This document shows positions 7,447-13,028 of a stretch of DNA of 13,028 bases, piece by piece. This stretch comes from Magnetospirillum sp. Its GTDB lineage: Bacteria; Pseudomonadota; Alphaproteobacteria; Rhodospirillales; Magnetospirillaceae. The stretch lies in the NCBI GenBank assembly GCA_016183945.1, contig JACPDP010000020.1, positions 1 through 13,028 on the forward strand. The letters are read 5' to 3'. Both the position numbers and the translations under genes were made by a program. The first letter of the stretch is position 1. Each line of letters begins with the position of its first letter. The notes beneath the pieces were generated by a model that was not told the origin of the DNA, made no database searches, and saw nothing but the letters and a program-made list of their open reading frames with translations.

Positions 7447-7470
7447 GGGCGGGCTCCGCCACGCCCGCCC
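7447..7470. terminator. Hairpin between convergent genes, probable bidirectional terminator
   Basis: GGGCGGGC (7447-7454) pairs perfectly with GCCCGCCC (7463-7470) around an eight-base loop. It begins two bases after the TGA of the coiled-coil gene and ends nine bases before the rluC stop on the other strand. Only a short TTT follows, so termination efficiency is uncertain, but the position between two convergent stops supports the call. Confidence 0.55.
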
Positions 7471-7479
7471 GGTTTCCCG

Positions 7480-8466
7480 TCAATCCTCCTCGAACGCCTC
7501 GAACGGCTCGCCGGCCTGTCTCTCCTCGAAGCCGAAGAAGGCGAAGCTGGCGGCCATATGAGGCGGCAGTTCGGCGATCAGCTCCAGGGTGCCGCCCCTG
7601 GGATGCGGCAGGCGCAGGGCGCGGGCGTGCAGGTGCAGCTTGCGCGAGATGCCGCTGCCTTCGATGATGGCGTCCTTGCCGCCGTATTTGCCGTCGCCGA
7701 GGATGGGGGTTTCCAGCAGCAGGCAATGGGCGCGCAGTTGGTGGGTGCGGCCGGTGCGCGGTTGCAGTTCCAGCCACGCGGCATGACGGAGCGCACTGTC
7801 CACCACCCGATACAGGGTGACGGCGCGCTTGCCGGCGTCCTCGTCCACCGTCACCTTCTCACCGGCGCGACCGGGCAGCTTGGCCAGCGGCGCGTCGATC
7901 AGGCCCTGGCTGATTTTCGGCACGCCCACCACCAGCGCCCAATAGAGCTTCTGCGCCGCTCGGCCCTTGAAGGCGGCGGCCAGCTTGGCGGCGGCGGTGG
8001 GGGTGCGGCCCAGCACCAGCACCCCGGAGGTGTCCTTGTCGAGGCGGTGCACCAGGCGCGGCCGCTCGAACCGCTCGAATTTCAGCACGTCGAGCATGGC
8101 GTCGATATGCTTGTCGCTCATGCCGGTGCCGCCCTGCACCGGCAGTCCCGGCGGCTTGTTCAGCGCCAGAACGTCATCGTCCTTGTAGATCACCGAATCG
8201 ATCAGCTCGCGCGCCATGCGCTCGTCGATGACCACCGGCCGGGCCTCTTGCGCGGGGGCGGCGGGGATGGGCGGCACCCGGATTTCCTGGCCGGCCTCCA
8301 GCCGCTGATTGGACTTGGCGCGCTTGCCATCGACGCGGACATTGCCGCTGCGCAGCCACTTTTCCAGCAGGCCGTGGTTGACGTCGGGGAAATGGCGCTT
8401 GAACCAACGGTCGAGCCTGATCTCGGTCTCTTCGTTGGCGACGGTGAGGGTCTGTACGGAGGTCAT
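7480..8466 (-). CDS. rluC: 23S rRNA pseudouridine synthase, RluC type
   Basis: This 328-residue enzyme isomerises uridines in 23S rRNA (positions 955, 2504 and 2580 in the Escherichia coli RluC). An S4-like RNA-binding domain occupies about residues 15-65 (RLDRWFKRHFP, GNVRVDGKRAK). The catalytic domain has LALNKPPGLPVQGG (100-113), the RluA-family motif HRLDKDTSG with catalytic Asp 143, RTGRTHQLRAH and GDGKYGG. Length and domain order are normal for RluC/RluD; RluC is favoured by the short N-terminus and basic WLRSGNVRVDGKRAK, but the choice between rluC and rluD is not certain. The gene begins 31 bases after the hypX stop on the same strand, without a strong ribosome site, so it may be the last gene of that transcript. 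It has no known functional link to hydrogenases. Confidence 0.88.
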   Translation of the reverse strand: MTSVQTLTVANEETEIRLDRWFKRHFPDVNHGLLEKWLRSGNVRVDGKRAKSNQRLEAGQEIRVPPIPAAPAQEARPVVIDERMARELIDSVIYKDDDVLALNKPPGLPVQGGTGMSDKHIDAMLDVLKFERFERPRLVHRLDKDTSGVLVLGRTPTAAAKLAAAFKGRAAQKLYWALVVGVPKISQGLIDAPLAKLPGRAGEKVTVDEDAGKRAVTLYRVVDSALRHAAWLELQPRTGRTHQLRAHCLLLETPILGDGKYGGKDAIIEGSGISRKLHLHARALRLPHPRGGTLELIAELPPHMAASFAFFGFEERQAGEPFEAFEED

Positions 8467-8497
8467 GCCGCAGATAAGGCCGCAATTCCCACCCGCG

Positions 8498-10150
8498 TCA
8501 AGTGGGCAGCGTGACCAAGCGGCTGCGATGCCGTGCCAGATACAGCGGCGTGCGGCTTTTGGGCACCTTGTGGATGAAGTTGAAGCGGGCGACGTGGTAG
8601 CTGGGATCGAAGCCGTAGAAGTTCAGCTTCATGTGCTCCAGCTCCTCGGCGCGGTAGGCCTCCAGCGGCTTTTCGGCCTCGTCGGCGGCGCGCGACAGGC
8701 GCTTGGCGGCGAGGCGCTCCTCCAGCCCGGGGTCGTCGGCGATGGCCCCCGCCATGGCCTCCACCGCCTGGCGGAACTCGGCGGGCGTGCGGCCGAAATG
8801 GGTGTCGATCAGGCCCAGCCGCTCCGCCTCGCCGCCGCCGATGGGCAGGCGGGCGGTCGTCACCTCGGCCGCCTGGGCGCCGCCGCAGCGCCGGGGCAGC
8901 AGGTAGGTCCAGTACTCCGAGCCGTAGAGGTTGCCCATGCCCTTGTAGTGCGGGTTGAGCACCACCCCCTCGCGGGCCAGCACCAGGTCGGCGGCCAGGG
9001 CCATGAACACCCCGCCGGCGCCGGCGTTGCCCTGCATGGCGGCGAGGGTGAAGTGGCTGCCGCAGGTGATGATGTCGCGGCACAGGTCGTTCATGGCGTT
9101 GATGTTGCGCCATGACTCCTCGGCCGGGCTGTCCGCCGCCTCGATGGTGCCGAGGTGGATGCCGTTGGACCAGAAATCCGGCCCGCCCATCAGCGCGATC
9201 ACCCGCGTCGGGCGCCGGCAGGCCTTGTCGAAGGCTTCGCGCAGGCGGACGCACTGGTCGGTGCTCATGGCGCCGTTGAGGAAGGGGAAGTGCAGGAAGC
9301 CGACGCCGTGCCGCTCGTCGTACCAGATGTCGTGGTAGCCGGGCGATTCGGGGATGCCGTCCATGGCCTCCTCGCCCAGCACCACGGCGGCGGGCAGCTT
9401 GAGGGCGTGCTCCTCGCGGCGGCGCAGATGGCCGATCCACACCGCGCCGTCCACCGTCGCCCGCGCGATGGCGCCGCCATGACGGGCGACGATGATGCCC
9501 GGCGTGCCCTCCAGGCTTTCGGCGGCGTGGGCGTCGTGCAGGGTGACCTCGCGCCCGAAGATGCGGTCGCGCAGGCCCGGGGTGCCGTCGGCCGAGCGGA
9601 TCTTGCGCAGCACGGTGGCGGTGTCGTCGCGCGCCCAGTCGATGGCGCGGTCGGCCTGGCGGCAGGCCGGCTTCCAGGTGCTTTCGGGCGGGCGGGTGCC
9701 GGCCGTCCTCTCCAGCGCCTCAAGCACCGCCGCGACGGCAGCCTCGGTGACCTCGTTGCGGTAGAGGCTCGACTTGCTGGTGTCGCGCATGGCGAAGGTC
9801 CGGCTGGCCCACACCGGGCCGGCGTCCATCTCGGCCTCGGCCTGCAGCACGGTAACGCCCCATTCCTCGCGGCCTTCCAGGATGGCCCAATCGAGCGCCG
9901 CCGGGCCACGGTCGCCCACCGGACCGGGATGCACCACCAGGCAGCGGTGGTGGCGCCACACCGCCTCGGGGATGGCGCGCTTGAGGAAGGGGGCGACGAT
10001 CAGGTCGGGGCGGGCCAGCGCCACCGCCTCGATGGTGACGGCGTCGTTGACGTCGAATTCGCAGGACACCTCATGCCCGCGCGCCGACAGCTCCACCCAC
10101 AGGCGCTGGGTCAGGCTGTTGAAGGCGTGGGAGAGGAGAAGGATACGCAT
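8498..10150 (-). CDS. hypX: HypX/HoxX, formyl-tetrahydrofolate-dependent CO source for [NiFe]-hydrogenase
   Basis: HypX makes the CO ligand of the hydrogenase iron centre from N10-formyl-tetrahydrofolate, letting the enzyme mature in oxygen (established for the Aquifex and Ralstonia proteins). The 550-residue protein shows both domains. The formyltransferase-like half (about 1-270) has LVVHPGPVGDRGPAALDWAI in parts (71-90) and EMDAGPVWASRTF (107-119). The enoyl-CoA hydratase-like half (about 280-530) has GPDFWSNGIHLG (323-334) and GNAGAGGVFMALAADLVLA (374-392), the oxyanion-hole loops, then MGNLYGSEYWTYLLPRR. The C-terminus, with RTPLYLARHR, is also typical. The ATG overlaps the hypE stop by one base (TGATG), so translation is coupled. 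Both domains look complete, with no key block missing. Confidence 0.95.
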   Translation of the reverse strand: MRILLLSHAFNSLTQRLWVELSARGHEVSCEFDVNDAVTIEAVALARPDLIVAPFLKRAIPEAVWRHHRCLVVHPGPVGDRGPAALDWAILEGREEWGVTVLQAEAEMDAGPVWASRTFAMRDTSKSSLYRNEVTEAAVAAVLEALERTAGTRPPESTWKPACRQADRAIDWARDDTATVLRKIRSADGTPGLRDRIFGREVTLHDAHAAESLEGTPGIIVARHGGAIARATVDGAVWIGHLRRREEHALKLPAAVVLGEEAMDGIPESPGYHDIWYDERHGVGFLHFPFLNGAMSTDQCVRLREAFDKACRRPTRVIALMGGPDFWSNGIHLGTIEAADSPAEESWRNINAMNDLCRDIITCGSHFTLAAMQGNAGAGGVFMALAADLVLAREGVVLNPHYKGMGNLYGSEYWTYLLPRRCGGAQAAEVTTARLPIGGGEAERLGLIDTHFGRTPAEFRQAVEAMAGAIADDPGLEERLAAKRLSRAADEAEKPLEAYRAEELEHMKLNFYGFDPSYHVARFNFIHKVPKSRTPLYLARHRSRLVTLPT

Positions 10151-11199
10151 CAGCAGATCCTCGGCAGCTGCTCGCCGGCCAGCCAGTCCACCACCCGCAT
10201 GCCGCCCATGGCGGTCTCCATCTGGACGAAGTGGTGGCTGTCGGCGCGGCAGTCGCCGATGCGGGCGGCGTTCCCCCCCAGGGGGTGGGCGCGCATGACG
10301 GCCAGCAGGCGGCCGGCGTCGGAGGCGTCGCAGATGCAGATCAGCTTGCCCTCGTTGGCGACGTAGAGCGGGTCGAGCCCCAGCAACTCGCAGGCGCCGC
10401 GCACCTCGGTCCGCACCGGCACGGCGGTCTCCTTGATCATCATGCCGACGGCGGACTGGGCGGCGATCTCGTTGAGGGTGGCGGCGAGGCCGCCCCGGGT
10501 CGGGTCGCGCAGCACCCGGATGCCCGGCACCGCCGCCACCATGGCGGCCACCAGGGTATGCAAGGCCGCCGAGTCGGACAGGATGGAGGCCTCGAAGCCC
10601 AGCGATTCGCGCTGGCTCATCACCGCGACGCCGTGGTCGCCCATGGTCCCCGAGACCAGGATGGCGTCGCCGGGCCGTGCCTTGTCGCCCGAGATGTCGA
10701 CGCCGGCCGGCACCATGCCGATGCCGGCGGTGGTGATGAAGATGCCGTCGCCCTTGCCCTTCTCGACCACCTTGGTATCGCCGGTGACCACCGGCACGCC
10801 GGCTTCCTTCGAGGCCCGCGCCATGGACTCCACCACCCGCTTGAGGTCGGACAACGGGAAGCCTTCCTCGATGATGAAGCCGGCCGACAGCGACAGCGGC
10901 ACCGCCCCGGCCATGGCGACGTCGTTGACGGTGCCGTGCACCGACAACGAGCCGATGTCGCCGCCGGGGAAGAACAGCGGGCTGATGACATAGCCGTCGG
11001 TGGTCATCACCATGCGTCCGCCGGGGATGTCGAAGGCGGCCTGGTCGTTGCGCTGGCGCAGGGCGTCGTTGTCGAACGCGGCGACGAACAACTCGTCCAC
11101 CAACTGCGCCATGGCCCGCCCGCCGCCGCCATGGGTGAGGTCGACGCGGCCGGATTTGAGGTCGAGCGGGCGGGGGTGGGTACGGCGGGGCAGGATCAT
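10150..11199 (-). CDS. hypE: HypE, carbamoyl dehydratase of hydrogenase cyanide synthesis
   Basis: HypE receives a carbamoyl group from HypF on its C-terminal cysteine and dehydrates it with ATP to a thiocyanate, the cyanide donor for the Fe centre of [NiFe]-hydrogenase. The 349-residue protein ends PRIC, with Cys 349 the required terminal cysteine. PurM-like ATP-binding motifs are present: THGGGGRAM (22-30), MTTDGYVISPLFFPGGDIG (65-83), VNDVAMAGA (91-99), VVTGDTKVVEKGKGDG (137-152), VSGTMGDHGVAVMS (182-195) and RDPTRGGLAATLNE (231-244). ATG 11199 overlaps the hypD stop as ATGA. The 1-base overlap with hypX downstream completes a coupled hypDEX block. No defects are visible. Confidence 0.96.
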   Translation of the reverse strand: MILPRRTHPRPLDLKSGRVDLTHGGGGRAMAQLVDELFVAAFDNDALRQRNDQAAFDIPGGRMVMTTDGYVISPLFFPGGDIGSLSVHGTVNDVAMAGAVPLSLSAGFIIEEGFPLSDLKRVVESMARASKEAGVPVVTGDTKVVEKGKGDGIFITTAGIGMVPAGVDISGDKARPGDAILVSGTMGDHGVAVMSQRESLGFEASILSDSAALHTLVAAMVAAVPGIRVLRDPTRGGLAATLNEIAAQSAVGMMIKETAVPVRTEVRGACELLGLDPLYVANEGKLICICDASDAGRLLAVMRAHPLGGNAARIGDCRADSHHFVQMETAMGGMRVVDWLAGEQLPRIC

Positions 11200-12389
11200 G
11201 CGGGGTCCTCGTGCTCGTATGGAGCGCGGGCGTCCCGCCCGCTTTTGTTTGCGGGCGAGACGCCCGCGCTCCGGAATCGTCCATAGGTCCAGTGCGCCGC
11301 GCAGGCCCCCTCGGCCGAGACCATGCAGCTGCCCATGGGGTTCTCGGGGGTGCAGACGGTGCCGAACAGCTTGCAGTCGACCGGCTTCTTGACGCCCCTG
11401 AGGATGGCACCGCACTCGCAGGCCTTGTTGTCGGGCACCATGTCGCGCGGGATGTCCGGCCAGCGCCGTTCGGCATCCCAGGCGGCATAGGGCTGCTTGA
11501 TGCGCAGCGCCGAATAGGGCACCAGGCCGAGGCCGCGCCACTCGAAGGAGCGGCGCAGTTCGAACACCTCGGCCACCAGCGCCTTGGCCTTCTCGTTGCC
11601 GTCGCGGGTGACGGCGCGGGAGAATTCGTTCTCGACCTGGAAGCGGCCGTCATTGACCTGGCGCACCAGCATCAGCACCGCCTGCATGACGTCCAGCGGC
11701 TCGAAGCCGGCGATGACCACCGGGCGCTGGTATTCCTCGGCGAAGTATTCGTAGGGACCCGAGCCGATGATGGTGGAGACGTGGGCGGGGCCGATGAAGC
11801 CGTCCAGCTTGACCGTGCCCAGGGTACGCACTTCCGGGCTGTCGAGGATTTGGGCGATGGCAGAGGGGGTCAGCACGTGATTGCAGAAGACGAAGAAGTT
11901 CTTCAGCCCCAGCGCCTCGGCCTGACGGATGGCCACGGCGGTGGGCGGAGTGGTGGTCTCGAAGCCGATGGCGAAGAACACCACCTCGCTGTCCGCCTGC
12001 TCGCGCGCAATCGCCAGGGCGTCCGTCACCGAGTACACCATCCGCACCCGGGCGCCCTCCGCCTTCGCGCGCAGCAGGCTGCGGCGTCCCGAGCCGGGGA
12101 CGCGCATCGTGTCGCCATAGCTGCACAGCACGACGCCCGGCCGCATGGCCAGGTCGATGGCCATGTCGATGCGTCCGACGGGCAGGACGCACACCGGGCA
12201 GCCCGGTCCGTGGACGAGGCGAACCTCGGAGGGAAGCAGATCCGTGACACCGTACCGCGCGATGGCGTGGGTATGCCCCCCGCAGAACTCCATCAGCCGG
12301 TAGCACCGCCCGGGCTCCACCTCGCGCCGGATGGCCTCCGCGAGGAGCCGCGCCAGGCGTCCGTCGCGGAACTCGTCGACGTACCTCAC
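11196..12389 (-). CDS. hypD: HypD, iron-sulfur scaffold for hydrogenase Fe(CN)2CO, with a foreign C-terminal tail
   Basis: HypD holds a [4Fe-4S] cluster and, with HypC, assembles the Fe(CN)2CO unit. Family motifs are complete: LMEFCGGHTHAI (32-43), GPGCPVCVLP (61-70), FAIGFETTTPPTA (139-151), FCNHVLTP (168-175), DGFIGPAHVSTIIG (196-209), and the C-terminal cysteines at 324, 326, 339, 346, 355 and 363 (KACECGA, PVDCKLFGTVCTPEN, GSCMVSAEGACAAHW). The usual protein ends soon after this last motif. Here about 25 extra residues, starting near RSAGVSPANKSGRDARAP, are encoded by the palindrome at 11221-11272, giving 397 residues. The start is GTG 12389, overlapping the hypC stop by GTGA. Codon choice changes near 12,000: the first 130 or so codons use CGG, AGG, GGA and GGG freely, while later ones favour CGC and GGC. 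Confidence 0.95.
   Translation of the reverse strand: MRYVDEFRDGRLARLLAEAIRREVEPGRCYRLMEFCGGHTHAIARYGVTDLLPSEVRLVHGPGCPVCVLPVGRIDMAIDLAMRPGVVLCSYGDTMRVPGSGRRSLLRAKAEGARVRMVYSVTDALAIAREQADSEVVFFAIGFETTTPPTAVAIRQAEALGLKNFFVFCNHVLTPSAIAQILDSPEVRTLGTVKLDGFIGPAHVSTIIGSGPYEYFAEEYQRPVVIAGFEPLDVMQAVLMLVRQVNDGRFQVENEFSRAVTRDGNEKAKALVAEVFELRRSFEWRGLGLVPYSALRIKQPYAAWDAERRWPDIPRDMVPDNKACECGAILRGVKKPVDCKLFGTVCTPENPMGSCMVSAEGACAAHWTYGRFRSAGVSPANKSGRDARAPYEHEDPA
11221..11272. repeat. Palindromic element inserted in the 3' end of hypD
   Basis: Two 22-base arms (11221-11242 and 11251-11272) are inverted copies with one mismatch, around an eight-base T-rich loop (11243-11250, TTTTGTTT). Read on the coding strand it gives SAGVSPANKSGRDARAP; peptides of the GVSPA...GRDARAP type are typical of translations of GCGGGCG-rich palindromes dispersed in many bacterial genomes. 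No clear target duplication flanks it. It keeps the hypD frame open and leaves the hypD-hypE ATGA overlap intact. In the mRNA it would form a very stable hairpin about 20 bases before the hypE start. Confidence 0.85.
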
Positions 12390-12622
12390 GGGGCGTCCTG
12401 GGCCAGGGCCTGCTCCAGGTCCGCGAACGCCTGCAGGGTCCTCTCGGCTTCCTGGGCGTCGAGGCGGCTCAGCGCATAGCCTACGTGGACGATGACGTAG
12501 TCGCCCACGGCCACGTCGTCAACCATGGTGAGCATGATCGACTTGCGCACGCCGCCCATCTCGACGACGGCCGTCTCTCCCTCGCCGATCTCGACGACCC
12601 GCGCGGGGAATGCGAGGCACAT
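12386..12622 (-). CDS. hypC: HypC, hydrogenase maturation chaperone
   Basis: HypC (78 residues, normal for the HypC/HupF/HybG family) binds HypD and carries the Fe(CN)2CO unit to the large subunit of the hydrogenase precursor. The N-terminus MCLAFPARVVEIG carries the essential Cys 2, which fixes the start at ATG 12622. An OB-like beta barrel follows, with VGDYVIVHVGYALSRLD (about 39-55) the conserved core and a helical tail. A strong ribosome site, GGAGGA (12636-12631), lies eight bases upstream. The stop overlaps the hypD GTG by four bases. The gene follows the kinase-like fragment after 71 bases on the same strand and is the first gene of the coupled hypCDEX block. Arg, Gly and Val codon choice resembles the fragment upstream more than hypE and hypX. 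Confidence 0.95.
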   Translation of the reverse strand: MCLAFPARVVEIGEGETAVVEMGGVRKSIMLTMVDDVAVGDYVIVHVGYALSRLDAQEAERTLQAFADLEQALAQDAP

Positions 12623-12693
12623 GGGATGGATCCTCCGGTCATCAGCATCGCACGGTGCCCGTCACGCACCCATCCCGCGCAGGCCCGATTCTT

Positions 12694-13028
12694 TCAGATG
12701 GAGGCCCGAACGGCGGCCCGCGGAAGGTCAACCCACAGGTCGCAGCCTTCGTCGCTCGAAGCGTCCGCGCCCGCGGCCGCTCCCATGCGCCCCAGGGCCA
12801 GGCGGACCAGCCTGAAGCCCTGCTCCTCCAGGACGACGTCCTCCCCGTTCGAGCGCACGTGGAGGCGGACCCGCTTGTCCTCCACCTGGAGCCGGAGGTC
12901 CAGGACGGGACGCACGCCAGGGGGCACGGCCTGCACGGCCCGGGCGGCCAGGTGGGTCACGATCTGCACCAGGACGTCCTCGTTGCCCTCCACCTCGACC
13001 AGCATGGTATCCACGATCCGCCGCACGC
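12694..13028 (-). CDS. 3' end of a sensor kinase-like gene with degenerate ATPase domain, cut by the right edge
   Basis: The last 110 or so residues of a larger protein are visible. The layout resembles the HATPase_c domain of histidine kinases: a helix VLVQIVTHLAARAVQAVP in the N-box position, two strands (LDLRLQV, VRLHVRSNG) where the G1 box would be, then EQGFRLVRLALGRMGA in place of the GLGLxxxxxxMGG block, and the closing strand CDLWVDLPRA like the usual FTVxLPRA end. The key residues are poor: the N-box asparagines are replaced (HLAARA rather than NLxxNA) and the DxGxG of G1 is not seen. It may be an inactive or divergent kinase. Position before hypC suggests a regulator of hydrogenase genes, comparable to HupT/HoxJ, but that is inference. 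The frame is open to the edge. Confidence 0.5.
   Translation of the reverse strand, partial: VRRIVDTMLVEVEGNEDVLVQIVTHLAARAVQAVPPGVRPVLDLRLQVEDKRVRLHVRSNGEDVVLEEQGFRLVRLALGRMGAAAGADASSDEGCDLWVDLPRAAVRASI

Noticed and set aside
8498..11653. A 1051-codon minus-strand open frame that would fuse hypX to upstream sequence
   Set aside because: Only the part from ATG 10150 reads as HypX. Upstream of that the frame is an out-of-frame shadow of hypE and hypD with Arg/Pro/Gly-rich nonsense, and hypE has its own clear frame ending in PRIC.
11211..12479. A 422-codon plus-strand frame opposite hypD
   Set aside because: Antisense shadow. The hypD motifs and cysteines on the minus strand are complete.
12623..12693. 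A sigma-54 promoter before hypC
   Set aside because: A GG and GC pair is present on the minus strand but spaced by eleven bases, with poor flanking matches.

Overview
The window is high-GC proteobacterial DNA that looks chromosomal. Codon choice, the protein families and the gene mix suggest an alphaproteobacterium of the Rhodospirillales, close to Magnetospirillum; this is inferred from appearance, not from a search. No rRNA, tRNA, CRISPR array, insertion sequence or phage gene is visible. No stretch longer than 300 bases lacks a gene.

Left half (1-7444), mixed housekeeping genes. An unidentified gene runs off the left edge on the minus strand, divergent from an N-formylglutamate amidohydrolase-family gene. 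Next come a membrane chemoreceptor (methyl-accepting chemotaxis protein) and, convergent with it, a major facilitator transporter. A perfect TGGT-N3-ACCA palindrome of GntR/FadR type sits just upstream of the transporter. A long-form SAICAR synthase (purine synthesis) reads away from it and meets a PuuA/GlnT-type glutamine synthetase-like ligase. A large G/C-rich double palindrome lies between these two convergent genes. A 67-codon, four-cysteine reading frame overlaps the end of the ligase by ATGA. A membrane-anchored coiled-coil protein of unknown function follows.

Right half (7480-13028), minus strand. The order of transcription is: 3' end of a sensor-kinase-like gene, hypC, hypD, hypE, hypX, rluC. 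hypC-hypD, hypD-hypE and hypE-hypX overlap by 4, 4 and 1 bases, so this is a tightly coupled [NiFe]-hydrogenase maturation operon. HypE makes the cyanide ligand on its C-terminal cysteine. HypC and HypD carry the Fe(CN)2CO intermediate. HypX is the formyl-tetrahydrofolate-dependent source of the CO ligand used by hydrogenases that mature in oxygen. The structural hydrogenase genes and hypA, hypB and hypF are not in the window. rluC (23S rRNA pseudouridine synthase) starts 31 bases after hypX and may share the transcript.

The most interesting local points are: a palindromic element inserted in frame at the 3' end of hypD, giving HypD a foreign tail of about 25 residues while keeping the hypE overlap; a change in codon choice inside hypD near 12,000; degenerate ATP-binding motifs in the kinase-like fragment; the GntR-type operator; and the small cysteine-rich frame after the ligase. 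I do not see a clearly new multi-gene system.
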